Position numbers and translations under genes: made by a program
Origin: Cyanobacteria bacterium OH_PDB_112
Lineage (GTDB): Bacteria; Cyanobacteriota; Vampirovibrionia; Gastranaerophilales; CAJFVJ01
NCBI GenBank assembly: GCA_023457295.1
Contig: JAEWLZ010000314.1
Coordinates: 1 to 21,321 of the forward strand
Direction: 5' to 3'
Length of the DNA stretch: 21,321 bases
Shown here: piece after piece, positions 6,507 to 15,110 of the stretch
How the letters are laid out: each line of letters starts with the position of its first letter
How positions within the stretch are numbered: the stretch's first letter is position 1
The notes under the pieces: generated by a model
The model's input: only the letters and a program-made list of their open reading frames with translations
The model's database searches: none
What the model was told of the DNA's origin: nothing

Positions 6507-7880
6507 TCCGGTCGGGATTTTGCTTCCTGTCGCTTTATAAAGGCTGATATAATCAATAATTCTGTCAGTGCCGCTTGATATTGCGACTTTATTCATATTC
6601 AAAAGGTTTTCTTTTCTTTGAATCAAATCAAGGTAAGAAATAGCTCCCTGACTGTATTTTCTCTGATTATAGCCAAAATCTTTTTCTTCCATTTGAAGTT
6701 TTTTAAGGTTTTGCTGATATTTTTCATCATCAAGTTTCAAATTGCTCAAAGCATCATTGACTTCCTGAATAGCAATAAGATTTGTTTTATGATAACTTTG
6801 CAAAATCTGTTCATAATAATTCTTTTTCAAGCGAAGATTTCCTATTTTTTTGCCGCCCGTAAAAGCAGGCCATATTAGTCCTCCACCAACTGCTGCAAGT
6901 GTATGTTGCCAATCAAAAGCATTGCTTAAACTGGAAGAGCTAAACATCAAAAGTCCGCCGATATTTAATGTTGGTAAAAGTTCTTTTCGTGCAATTTTGA
7001 CATCCAGTCCGGCTTTCTCGACCTGATTTTCCGCCTTTAAAACATCAGGACGTCGTACTATAACCTCGGAAGGAATTTCGGATGGAATTTCCTGATTAAA
7101 GCTTATATCATTATAAGCAATTCTTTTGAGTTCTTCTGAATTAGAGGGGCTTTCACCGATTAAAACAGCAAGTTGGTTTAATAAAACTTTTCTGTTTTTC
7201 TCAAATTCTATAAGATCTGTTTCTGCCGCCAAAAGTTCTTTATCCGACCTTACTGTATCTGCGGTTGAAGAAAGTCCTTGAATATTGCGTTTTTGCGTCA
7301 GGTCACAGATTTGTTTTTTGTAATCAACAATTTCCTGTTGAATATCAACAAGTTTGTCGGCTCTTATGATATTAAAATAAGTGCTTGCCACAGCAGAAGA
7401 TATGGCAATGTATGCAGCTCTTTCATCAAATTTTGAAGCCTCTAACTGTTTTTTTGCAGCTTTTGTCTTGTCCCTGTTCTTTAAGAAAATATCCGCTTCG
7501 TAATTAACAAGCAACGGAAACATATAAGAGCCGCCAAAATAACTTGTTCCCCCATTTTTTTGGCTGTTCAGCATTGGAAATACACTCATAGAAGGAAGCT
7601 GGTCGGCAAACTGTATTTTTGCCATCTGGTTATATTCTTCGACTTTCAAAGATGCTATTTTAAGGTCATTGTTTCGGTCAAGCGCTTTTGTAATATAACC
7701 TTTCAGGATATCATCGTTAAAAGATTCCCACCAATTCATATTTACATATTCAAATTTATATTCGGCAATTCCGGCGCTCAAAACCTTTTTTTGTCCCCAT
7801 TCCATTGCTTCTAAAGGTAAGAAATTAAGATTTAAAATCCCCGCTAAAATAACTATACTTATTAGTTTTTGTCTGCTCAT
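6495..7880 (-). CDS. TolC/NodT-like outer-membrane efflux channel
   Basis: This 461-residue protein is the outer-membrane component of the tripartite pump encoded divergently. A Sec signal peptide covers residues 1-25 (cleavage after LPLEA). There is no lipobox cysteine, unlike many NodT-type relatives. The two-fold OEP repeat is visible: WWESFNDDILKGYITKALDR with NNDLKIASLKVEEYN (first half), RRPDVLKAENQVEKAGLDVKIARKELLPTLNI (277 onwards, start of the second half), and the long helix with YSQGAISYLDLIQRKENLLN near the C-terminus, a classic TolC-family end. The Shine-Dalgarno AAAGGG (7892 to 7887) is six bases from the ATG. It diverges from the marR-emrA-emrB group, so the shared intergenic operators could control both directions. 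It ends two bases from the rocD stop. Confidence 0.9.
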   Translation of the reverse strand: MSRQKLISIVILAGILNLNFLPLEAMEWGQKKVLSAGIAEYKFEYVNMNWWESFNDDILKGYITKALDRNNDLKIASLKVEEYNQMAKIQFADQLPSMSVFPMLNSQKNGGTSYFGGSYMFPLLVNYEADIFLKNRDKTKAAKKQLEASKFDERAAYIAISSAVASTYFNIIRADKLVDIQQEIVDYKKQICDLTQKRNIQGLSSTADTVRSDKELLAAETDLIEFEKNRKVLLNQLAVLIGESPSNSEELKRIAYNDISFNQEIPSEIPSEVIVRRPDVLKAENQVEKAGLDVKIARKELLPTLNIGGLLMFSSSSLSNAFDWQHTLAAVGGGLIWPAFTGGKKIGNLRLKKNYYEQILQSYHKTNLIAIQEVNDALSNLKLDDEKYQQNLKKLQMEEKDFGYNQRKYSQGAISYLDLIQRKENLLNMNKVAISSGTDRIIDYISLYKATGSKIPTGSNL

Positions 7881-7930
7881 GCTATGCCCTTTATTTTTGC
7901 TTGCGTCATTTCACTCATTATGTTATCATA

Positions 7931-7967
7931 ATGTTGTTGTGATTACAACAGTTAATTATAACAACAT
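7931..7967. promoter_or_regulatory. Candidate MarR operator and divergent promoter of the efflux locus
   Basis: A perfect inverted repeat TGTTGT-GATT-ACAACA lies at 7935-7950. A second, wider one uses ATGTTGT (7931-7937) and ACAACAT (7961-7967). A plus-strand promoter TTGTTG (7934-7939), 17 bases, TATAAC (7957-7962) overlaps both, so a dimeric regulator bound here would block transcription of the marR operon and could also affect the divergent tolC-like gene. A minus-strand TATAAT (7960 to 7955) lies in the same interval. Confidence 0.6.
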
Positions 7968-8014
7968 ATAGCCACCAAGTTAAGTAAGTGATAATTTATT
8001 TTAAAAAGGCAAAA

Positions 8015-8488
8015 ATGTTAGAACAAGAGCAAAAAATTAAAACTTTCGAAGATAGTTTATTATATGCGGTTGAAAAGACCTCTATGTATTACAGGATTAA
8101 AGGGGCGCAATTTTTTAGTAATTATGAAGTTACAGCCGAACAGTTCTGTGTTTTAGAGGCTTTATATTATTCGCAAGAAGAAAAAGTTTGCCAAAGAGAT
8201 ATCTCTAAGAAAATTCTGAAAGACCGTTCAAACACAGGTCGTCTCTTAAATATTCTTGAAGAAAAAAGATTTGTTTCAAGAGTAGTTGATACTCGTCAAA
8301 AAAGGCTTGTAAAAATGGTTAGTATTACACAAAAAGGAAAAGAACTTTATGAAAAGATTTCTCCGGAAATTAAGAAAGTTTTTTTAAAGACTTTAGATGG
8401 TGTTTCGATGGAAGAATTAGATTTTGTGAAAAATATTTTAAGAAAAATCAGAGAAAATTTAAGTAAAGATATAACTATTCAGATATAA
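8015..8488 (+). CDS. MarR-family transcriptional regulator
   Basis: MarR regulators are homodimeric winged-helix repressors that release DNA on binding small phenolic or toxic ligands. I start at the ATG at 8015 (MLEQEQKIK, 157 residues) because AAGG lies five bases upstream; a GTG at 7988 extends the frame by nine residues but has no ribosome binding site. The winged helix is visible as VTAEQFCVLEALYYSQ, the recognition region QRDISKKILKDRSNTGRLL, and the wing DTRQKRLVKMVSITQKGKEL, where the DxR motif is standard in MarR. Located first in an operon with an EmrA-like adaptor and an EmrB-like pump and next to palindromes that overlap the promoter, it is most likely the local repressor of efflux, as with E. 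coli MprA/EmrR. Confidence 0.9.
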   Translation: MLEQEQKIKTFEDSLLYAVEKTSMYYRIKGAQFFSNYEVTAEQFCVLEALYYSQEEKVCQRDISKKILKDRSNTGRLLNILEEKRFVSRVVDTRQKRLVKMVSITQKGKELYEKISPEIKKVFLKTLDGVSMEELDFVKNILRKIRENLSKDITIQI

Positions 8489-8499
8489 GGATGAAAAAG

Positions 8500-9462
8500 A
8501 TGGAAGAGAAAGAAACTTCGATTAAAAAAAGATATATTTTGGCATCAGTTTTGACATTTTTGCTGGTAATAATTTGCGCTTTTGCCATACATGAATCGCA
8601 TTTTGTATCAACAGATGATGCTTATGTTGATACACATGCTGTGCCAATTGCGCCAAGAGTTTCGGGGCAAATTACAAATGTTTATGTAAAAGACAATCAG
8701 GTTGTAAAAGAAGGTGATTTACTGGCAGAAATAGATTCTTCTGATTATAAAACTCGAGTTGGAGAATCTATTGCAAAGTATAATATGGCTATTTTCCGCC
8801 AAAATAACGCAAAAGCGGAATTTAATGCCGCCACATCATCCATAAATCTTGCTAAAGCAGACCTTGAAAGATATACGGTTCTTTATAATGAAGGTGCTGT
8901 ATCCAAACAACAGGTTGATGAAGCTCAAACAAGTTATGATTCAGCTAAAGCAAGGCTTACACAAGCAAACCAGAATCTCCTTTCCGTCAAAAGTGATAGG
9001 ATTGCCGATGCCGAATTGAAACAGCTTGCAGCTTTAAAACAGCAGGCTGAATTAAATCTTTCTTATACAAAAATTTATGCGCCTCAAGCAGGTTATGTAA
9101 CATCAAAAGCGATTGAAAAAGGGGCATATGTTCAAGTGGGTCAGCCTATTTTGGTGCTTGTTCCGTCTAAGGTTTGGGTAGTGGCTAACTTCAAAGAAAA
9201 TCAACTTGAAAATATGCGTCCCGGACAAAGCGTTGATATAAAAATCGATACTTATCCGCATAAAATTTTCAAAGGTAAAGTTGACAGTATTCAGCGCAGT
9301 TCAGGAGCAAAAGCAAGTTTATTTCCTCCTGAAAATGCTGTCGGAAGTTTTGTTAAAATCGTACAAAGAATCCCTGTAAAAATCGTATTTGATGAAACTA
9401 TTGACCCTCGTTATACAATAGTTCCGGGGATGTCTGCCGTTCCAAAAGTAAGAGTAAAATAA
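8500..9462 (+). CDS. emrA: EmrA/HlyD-like membrane fusion protein (periplasmic adaptor)
   Basis: The adaptor connects the inner-membrane MFS pump to the outer-membrane channel. It has a cytoplasmic N-terminus, one membrane segment (ILASVLTFLLVIICAFAI, about residues 14-31 from this start), then the EmrA hallmark DDAYVDTHAVPIAPRVSGQI leading into a split biotinyl-lipoyl domain, a coiled-coil hairpin (about 85-185), the second lipoyl half LSYTKIYAPQAGYVTSKAI, and a beta-barrel with VVANFKENQLENMRPGQSV. The ATG at 8500 is preferred over the ATG at 8491 because AAGGA (8487-8491) is eight bases before it, whereas the earlier codon overlaps that motif. The gene follows marR within about a dozen bases and is one base from the pump gene. 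Confidence 0.92.
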   Translation: MEEKETSIKKRYILASVLTFLLVIICAFAIHESHFVSTDDAYVDTHAVPIAPRVSGQITNVYVKDNQVVKEGDLLAEIDSSDYKTRVGESIAKYNMAIFRQNNAKAEFNAATSSINLAKADLERYTVLYNEGAVSKQQVDEAQTSYDSAKARLTQANQNLLSVKSDRIADAELKQLAALKQQAELNLSYTKIYAPQAGYVTSKAIEKGAYVQVGQPILVLVPSKVWVVANFKENQLENMRPGQSVDIKIDTYPHKIFKGKVDSIQRSSGAKASLFPPENAVGSFVKIVQRIPVKIVFDETIDPRYTIVPGMSAVPKVRVK

Positions 9463-9463
9463 T

Positions 9464-11035
9464 ATGTCACATACGGATGAAAACTGGAAACCATCTCACA
9501 GTCCGTGGCTTATAGCCTTTGCAGTTATGCTTGCAACCTTTATTTTTGTTTTAGATTCCACCATTGCAAATGTAGCGTTACCTCATATGGCGGGAAGTTT
9601 TTCGGCAAGCCAGGAAGAATCTATATGGATTTTGACAAGCTACCTTATTGCAAGCGGTATAATTTTGCCTTCTGTTGCATGGTTTAGTAGTGTTTTTGGC
9701 CGAAAAAACTTTTTCATCGCCTGTATTTTAATTTTTACTTTCGCATCTGTTCTTTGCGGGGTCTCTAATTCTCTCGAAATGATGCTTATTTCAAGGATTA
9801 TTCAAGGCATAGGAGGAGGCGCATTGCTCCCTATTGCTCAAGCAATTATGATGGAAAGCTTTCCTGTTGAAAAACGTGGTGTGGCTATGTCGATATTTGC
9901 GCTTGGGGTAGTTACAGCACCTGTCATTGGACCTCTTTTAGGAGGTTGGCTTACAGATAATTATTCATGGAATTGGATTTTCTTTATAAATTTACCTTTC
10001 GGTCTTATGGCTGCAATGTTTTCAAATATGTTTATCGAAGACCCTCCTTATGCTAGAAAAAAAGGCCTTCAAAAAATTGATTTTTTAGGGTTTGGGTTAT
10101 TGATTAGCTGGCTTGTGTCATTGCAAATAGTCCTTGATAAAGGGCAAAATGCAGACTGGTTCAATGCAACATGGATTTGTGTCCTATCCGGTATTTCTTT
10201 TGTTTCGATGATTTGTTTTTTTATATCTCAAATCAAAAACAAAGAATCCATTATCGATTTGAGCGTTTTTAAAGACAGGAATTTTGCTTTTGGGACTATT
10301 CTTCTTACAGGACTTAATGCGGTTTTGTATTCTTCTATTGCGATTATGCCTTTGTTTTTACAAATGTTATTAGGTTATACCGCTTATTTAAGCGGTATTG
10401 CAACAATGCCGAGAGGAGCAGGAAGCCTTTTTGCAATTGCTTTGACCGCGATATTTTCAGGCAAAATTGATGAAAGAATTATGGTCTGCATAGGGCTTTT
10501 GTGTATAGGCTTATCGAGCATTTCTTTTGGTTTTTTAAGCCTTGATATTTCGATGATAAATATAGTTATTCCTAATTTTATAATGGGTATGGGATTAGGT
10601 TTCAGTATAGTACCTCTATCGGTTTTAGCTGTGTCTACTTTATCAAATGAAAAAATGACAAATGCTTCAGGAATCCAAAATCTACTCAAAAATATAGGCG
10701 GAGCAATAGGAACTTCTATCGTAAGCACTTTACTTTCACGCTATGCACAAATGCATCAGTTTTCTATGATAAGAAATTTGACCCCTATGAATCCCGCTTT
10801 TAATTACAAATCAGCAGAACTTAAAGGAATGCTCTCTCAATATATGAATCCTGTCATCGCCGAACACAAAGCTGATTTTTTAATATATGCGCAATTGCTC
10901 AAACAATCAGCTCTTTGGGCATATATGGATGCTTTTAGAGTTTTTGGGTTGGCTTGTCTTTGCTTAATACCTTTTTTGTTTTGTATTAAAAGAGTTAAAA
11001 CTTCTAAAAAAACCGATATGTCGGCTATGCATTAA
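9464..11035 (+). CDS. emrB: EmrB/QacA-type MFS drug:H+ antiporter (DHA2 family)
   Basis: The 523-residue inner-membrane protein belongs to the 14-TM DHA2 family that exports hydrophobic drugs using the proton gradient, here through EmrA-like and TolC-like partners. TM1 contains LDSTIANVALPHMAGSF (motif D1 region), followed by WILTSYLIASGIILP (TM2). The cytoplasmic loop FGRKNFF is a version of motif A. RIIQGIGGGALLPIAQAIM is motif B with the conserved arginine. TAPVIGPLLGGWLTDNYSWN is the antiporter motif C. The family-typical IFFINLPFG follows. The C-terminal half repeats the MFS fold. Its ATG lies one base after the emrA stop, with little Shine-Dalgarno, consistent with translational coupling. 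It closes the operon; AT-rich hairpins follow. Confidence 0.93.
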   Translation: MSHTDENWKPSHSPWLIAFAVMLATFIFVLDSTIANVALPHMAGSFSASQEESIWILTSYLIASGIILPSVAWFSSVFGRKNFFIACILIFTFASVLCGVSNSLEMMLISRIIQGIGGGALLPIAQAIMMESFPVEKRGVAMSIFALGVVTAPVIGPLLGGWLTDNYSWNWIFFINLPFGLMAAMFSNMFIEDPPYARKKGLQKIDFLGFGLLISWLVSLQIVLDKGQNADWFNATWICVLSGISFVSMICFFISQIKNKESIIDLSVFKDRNFAFGTILLTGLNAVLYSSIAIMPLFLQMLLGYTAYLSGIATMPRGAGSLFAIALTAIFSGKIDERIMVCIGLLCIGLSSISFGFLSLDISMINIVIPNFIMGMGLGFSIVPLSVLAVSTLSNEKMTNASGIQNLLKNIGGAIGTSIVSTLLSRYAQMHQFSMIRNLTPMNPAFNYKSAELKGMLSQYMNPVIAEHKADFLIYAQLLKQSALWAYMDAFRVFGLACLCLIPFLFCIKRVKTSKKTDMSAMH

Positions 11036-11057
11036 GAGTATTTTTAAATAAAAAGTT

Positions 11058-11109
11058 TAAATTTTGTAAAAATTTAGCTCTTTTTGTAATAAAATAGGGC
11101 AATTTTATT
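11058..11109 (+). terminator. Weak AT-rich hairpins after the efflux operon
   Basis: TAAATTTT (11058-11065) pairs with AAAATTTA (11069-11076), followed by GCTCTTTTTG. A second perfect arm pair, AATAAAAT (11088-11095) and ATTTTATT (11102-11109), follows. Both are AT-only stems, so termination efficiency is doubtful. Confidence 0.35.
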
Positions 11110-11130
11110 TCCAGACGGGTTTTTATTTTA

Positions 11131-11136
11131 TATAAT
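11131..11136 (+). promoter_or_regulatory. TATAAT -10 box of the M16 peptidase gene
   Basis: A perfect TATAAT lies 23 bases before the GTG start. The -35 region is not recognisable. It indicates a separate transcript from the efflux operon. Confidence 0.45.
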
Positions 11137-11159
11137 AGATAAATTCAAGTCAGGTAAAG

Positions 11160-13982
11160 GTGAATAATATTAACATTAATATAAACTCTATGCAGAATTT
11201 TGGTCATAAAGTCTTGAGCACAAGCTTTGTAAGAAATGAAGCTGTAACTGAAAACAGTTCTTCTTCTATGAGCAATCCTGTACAAAGTAACCAGCCGCAA
11301 GCTCCTGTTAATGCGGTATATACGCCAATCCAACCTAAACCTGCTAAAAAAACCGGTGAAATTAAAATCCCGGGATGCCAAAATGCCCAAATTTATGAAC
11401 TTGCAAATGGACAAAAAGTTGTTGCTATTAAAAAACAAGGTCCAATGACAATAAATACTTATGTAAAAGTCGGTTCTATCAATGAAACTGATGATATTAG
11501 AGGCATAAGCCACTATATAGAACATAATTTATTTAACGGTTCTTCAAATTTAAAACCTAATGAATTTGTGGAAGATGTCAAAAAAATGGGCGGACTCTAC
11601 AATGCGGCAACTGGTTTTGCATCTACAAATTATTTTATTTCATCTCCTGTTCATTCTAAAGAAGATTTTGATAAAATGTTGGGAATTCACGCAAATATGC
11701 TTGAAGCACCTACTTTTACAATGGATACCCTAGATAAAGAAAAAGGCATAGTTTGCTCTGAAATACAAATGCTCGAAGACCAGCCTTATCAAAAAGCGCA
11801 AAATCTTTTATTAAAAAATCTGTTTCAAATTGACACCAAATCAAGTGATTTGATAGGAGGCAGCGTCGGTAATATTCAAAACTTAAACAGAAATAAAGTT
11901 AATGAATATTATCAAAAATACTACACTCCCGATAATATGGTTACAGTGATTGTAGGTGATATTGACCCTGATGAAACAGCTCAAAAACTAAATAAACTCT
12001 TTATCTCCAGAAGGTCTCCTTCTGCCGAAAAAAGATATGAGCCGCTTAATCCTATCGAAAAATCAGTAAGACAGGATATTAAGTGCGATAGTATAAATTC
12101 CGCATCTGTAAATATCGGATTTATAGGCCCTAAAAACAATGATATCAAAGGCGAGGTTGCAGTAAATGCTTTATTACTGTCACTTGCAGGCAATGATAAT
12201 ACCGCATTGTCAAAAGCACTTTCCAAATACAATACTTATATTGATTATTCAACCGAAATGGTTTCAAATAATCCCGAAGACCGAAGCGCAGTACTTTTGA
12301 GCGCTTCTTTCAATGATTCTGACAGTGAAGCAGGACTCAAAGCTATTTATGAAGGTATTCACAAAGCCAAATCTCAAACATTATCAAATGGTGATTTACA
12401 GGCAATAAAAAACAGTCTTAAAAAACAATACAAAATAACAGCCGAATCTTCTATGTACTTAACCCAAATGATAGGTACTGCAACAGTTACAAACAAAATA
12501 GAAGATATTGAAAAATCATATGAAATGATTGACCAATTAACTACGGAAGATATTCAAAAAGCAGCAGACGAGTTTTTAGACTTGAATAAAGCTTCTATTG
12601 TTGTTCTTCATCCAAAATCAACAACCGTAGGTCAAAATGTAAGCTTTAAAGGCAACTTCCACAGTGATGCGGCAGACAAGCTTGATATGGGACAAGTCGA
12701 CAGCTACAATCTTTCAAATAATATGCGTGTAGATTACCATCAAGCAAGTACATCTTTTTCTTATTTGACAATGGGGTTAAAAAATCCCAACATAAAAAAT
12801 ACAGAACCAGGATGCGACTTGTTATTGGCAACAATGCTCAATATGGGTTCTGCTTATACTTCAAAAGAAGATTTTAACAACAAAGCTTTAAGAGAAGGCG
12901 TTGATATCGGTTTTTATGCTAAAAACAACCAAATAATGATTAATGCAAAATCAGATACAGGCAATATTAAAGCAGGTATAAACCTTGCAAAAGAAGTTTT
13001 GCTTGCTCCTAATTTTTCTCAGGAAAATTTTGAAAAAGCAAAAGCTCAATTGCGTCTTGAGTACCAAAGCTCTCCCAAAACTCCTGATGACAAAGTAGGA
13101 GAAGAATTATTCCCGGACAATCCAAACTTTACATCTTATGATAAAGCCATCAAAAATCTTGATTACTTAACTATAGATGATGTAAAAAGCTTGTACTTCG
13201 GTATTATGAGCGATGCTATTGCCAAAACAACAATCAGCGCGCCCGAAAAAGAAAAACAAAGAAACCTTACTAACTTGCAAGGTATTTCATTAAAATTTAA
13301 ACCTTACGAGTACAAATTTAATCCTGATACATATGAGTTAAAAGAAAATGAAGTCCTTATACAGTCAGAAGATCGTAATCAAGCTTCAATTGAAAAAGTT
13401 TATAAAATCAAATTATCAGGAAATATAAAAGATACCGCTACAATGATGGTTCTCAACTCAGTTCTTTCTAACGGAAAAGAAGGGCTTTTTGAAGATTTGA
13501 GAGAAAAGCAAAAATTGGCTTATGCGGTAAAATCAAACTTTATAACAAACAACAAAGACGCTATTTTGCAACTTAATATCAAAACAACAACACAAGACCC
13601 CGATAATGGACTTGAGTATCATCAAAATGTACAAAAATCCATTGAAGGTTTTAATAAACACATAAACAAACTTGTTAATGAAAAAGTAACTGAAGAAGAC
13701 TTAAATGCGGCAAAATTAGCACTTTTGAGCAAAGTAATATTTAACACTGAATCAACTGGCGGAAAACATGCCCAAATTTCACAAAATTCAGAAAGCTTCT
13801 ATGGAACAGATTATACAAAAGAATTTGTAAAAGCTGTTGAAAATGTAACGGCCGAAGATGTCCAAAAAGCAGCACAAATTAACTTCAAAAAACCTGCCGT
13901 GACATCTCTTATAGCCAGTCAGGAAACTCTTGACAAAAACGCTGCTTATTTAAGAACACAAGGAACTATTAAGCAAGGCTAA
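11160..13982 (+). CDS. M16-family zinc metallopeptidase, two-half form
   Basis: This 940-residue protein has the inverted zinc motif HxxEH as H118-Y-I-E121-H122 in GISHYIEHNLFNG, with the third ligand probably E201 in VCSEIQMLEDQP. The N-terminal catalytic unit covers about residues 65-480; a second, catalytically empty M16 unit covers about 505-935 and contains LREKQKLAYAV, the arginine/tyrosine substrate-clamp region of the family. Such two-unit proteins close like a clamshell around oligopeptides and degrade them. There is no signal peptide; the first 60 residues are low-complexity and polar, so a cytoplasmic location is likely. The linker carries VSFKGN near residue 493. The start is uncertain: GTG at 11160 has CAGG five bases upstream, and an ATG at 11190 (MQNFGHK) is the alternative. 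It appears monocistronic. Confidence 0.88.
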   Translation: MNNINININSMQNFGHKVLSTSFVRNEAVTENSSSSMSNPVQSNQPQAPVNAVYTPIQPKPAKKTGEIKIPGCQNAQIYELANGQKVVAIKKQGPMTINTYVKVGSINETDDIRGISHYIEHNLFNGSSNLKPNEFVEDVKKMGGLYNAATGFASTNYFISSPVHSKEDFDKMLGIHANMLEAPTFTMDTLDKEKGIVCSEIQMLEDQPYQKAQNLLLKNLFQIDTKSSDLIGGSVGNIQNLNRNKVNEYYQKYYTPDNMVTVIVGDIDPDETAQKLNKLFISRRSPSAEKRYEPLNPIEKSVRQDIKCDSINSASVNIGFIGPKNNDIKGEVAVNALLLSLAGNDNTALSKALSKYNTYIDYSTEMVSNNPEDRSAVLLSASFNDSDSEAGLKAIYEGIHKAKSQTLSNGDLQAIKNSLKKQYKITAESSMYLTQMIGTATVTNKIEDIEKSYEMIDQLTTEDIQKAADEFLDLNKASIVVLHPKSTTVGQNVSFKGNFHSDAADKLDMGQVDSYNLSNNMRVDYHQASTSFSYLTMGLKNPNIKNTEPGCDLLLATMLNMGSAYTSKEDFNNKALREGVDIGFYAKNNQIMINAKSDTGNIKAGINLAKEVLLAPNFSQENFEKAKAQLRLEYQSSPKTPDDKVGEELFPDNPNFTSYDKAIKNLDYLTIDDVKSLYFGIMSDAIAKTTISAPEKEKQRNLTNLQGISLKFKPYEYKFNPDTYELKENEVLIQSEDRNQASIEKVYKIKLSGNIKDTATMMVLNSVLSNGKEGLFEDLREKQKLAYAVKSNFITNNKDAILQLNIKTTTQDPDNGLEYHQNVQKSIEGFNKHINKLVNEKVTEEDLNAAKLALLSKVIFNTESTGGKHAQISQNSESFYGTDYTKEFVKAVENVTAEDVQKAAQINFKKPAVTSLIASQETLDKNAAYLRTQGTIKQG

Positions 13983-13989
13983 AATGAAT

Positions 13990-14018
13990 TTGTGATTTTT
14001 CATCAATTCTGATAAATT
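13990..14018 (+). promoter_or_regulatory. Promoter placing transcription start at the anmK ATG
   Basis: TTGTGA (13990-13995), 17 bases, TAAATT (14013-14018), then six bases to the ATG at 14025. The predicted first transcribed base coincides with the start codon. No Shine-Dalgarno sequence is present. Confidence 0.45.
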
Positions 14019-14024
14019 ATTCCT

Positions 14025-15110
14025 ATGGAAGAAAAAAAAGTTATAGGAATAATGTCAGGAACTTCTGTTGACGAAATAGATGCCTGTTTGGCGTTAATTC
14101 GTCCTGATTTGACATTTCAAATTATTGATACGGCATCAATACCTTTTCCTGAAGAAGTTAAAGAAAAAATTTTAAAATTGGCAAATAACGAAGGTACGAT
14201 TGCCGAAGTTTGCGATATGAATTTTAAATTAGGTGAACTATTCGCCGAATGCGCCCGAAAACTTGAAGTAAGAGCGGATATAATTTCTTCTCACGGGCAA
14301 ACTATATGGCATAATCCTAAAAAAAGCACTCTCCAAATCGGAGATATTTCTGTTATCGCAAATCGCACAAATACTATTACCGTAGGTGATTTCAGACCTT
14401 CTGATATCGCTTTCGGAGGACATGGCGCACCTCTTGTTCCGTTTTGTGACGAAGTTATATTCGGACGTGATGAAGCAAGATGTATTCAAAACATCGGCGG
14501 TATTTCAAACGTAACAGTACTTAACCCTAAAGGTGAAACTTTCGCTTTTGACACAGGTCCGGGCAACATGCTTATAGATTATTTCGCTCAAACTCTTTTC
14601 GGACAAAAGTGCGACTATGAAGGGCATCTTGCAAGACAGGGCAGAGTAGACCAAATTTGGCTAGATGAGCTTTTGAAAGAAAAATATTATTTAAAAAAAC
14701 CTCCAAAAACAACGGGGAGAGAATTTTTCGGTAAAGAATATGCAAACAAAATTCTTTTGAATGCACCAAAAGATAAGTACGATATTATTTCAACCATAAC
14801 AGCTCTTACCGCTAAAACTATTTTTGATGCATATGAAAACTTTATATTTCCTAAAGTGAAAATTAAAGAAATTGTAATCGGAGGCGGCGGGGTTTTCAAC
14901 AAATATCTTATGGGCCAACTGGATAAATATTTTTATCCTCTAGAAATAAAAACTCATGAAGATTTTGGAATTCCCGACAAATATAAAGAGGCCCTTGCTT
15001 TTGCAATTTTAGGCTACTGTACATATTATAAAATGCCAAACAACCTGCCTTCATGCACAGGAGCGGCAAGACCTGTCATTATGGGCAAAATAACTTACCC
15101 GAGTTGTTGA
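14025..15110 (+). CDS. anmK: Anhydro-N-acetylmuramic acid kinase
   Basis: AnmK cleaves the 1,6-anhydro ring of anhydro-MurNAc and phosphorylates it with ATP to give MurNAc-6-phosphate, the substrate of MurQ encoded just downstream on the other strand. The 361-residue length is normal. GIMSGTSVDEID (8-19) is the ATP-phosphate loop signature, with the slight variant VDEID in place of the more usual LDGID. SHGQTIWH (89-96) and GDFRPSDIAFGGHGAPLVP (121-139) are family blocks, and FAFDTGPGNM (173-182) contains the catalytic Asp176. GGGGVFNKYL belongs to the C-terminal sugar-kinase lobe. The start lacks a Shine-Dalgarno sequence and follows a -10-like box by six bases. The 3' end overlaps murQ by 16 bp in opposite orientation. 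Confidence 0.95.
   Translation: MEEKKVIGIMSGTSVDEIDACLALIRPDLTFQIIDTASIPFPEEVKEKILKLANNEGTIAEVCDMNFKLGELFAECARKLEVRADIISSHGQTIWHNPKKSTLQIGDISVIANRTNTITVGDFRPSDIAFGGHGAPLVPFCDEVIFGRDEARCIQNIGGISNVTVLNPKGETFAFDTGPGNMLIDYFAQTLFGQKCDYEGHLARQGRVDQIWLDELLKEKYYLKKPPKTTGREFFGKEYANKILLNAPKDKYDIISTITALTAKTIFDAYENFIFPKVKIKEIVIGGGGVFNKYLMGQLDKYFYPLEIKTHEDFGIPDKYKEALAFAILGYCTYYKMPNNLPSCTGAARPVIMGKITYPSC

Noticed and set aside
7988..8014. GTG start extending the MarR gene by nine codons
   Set aside because: No ribosome binding site precedes the GTG, whereas AAGG lies five bases before the ATG at 8015, and the extension adds nothing to the family alignment.
11145..11525. 126-codon open frame on the minus strand opposite the M16 gene start
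   Set aside because: It is antisense to a well-supported coding frame and rich in Phe, Ile, Tyr and Arg as expected of a shadow frame; no ribosome binding site or domain.
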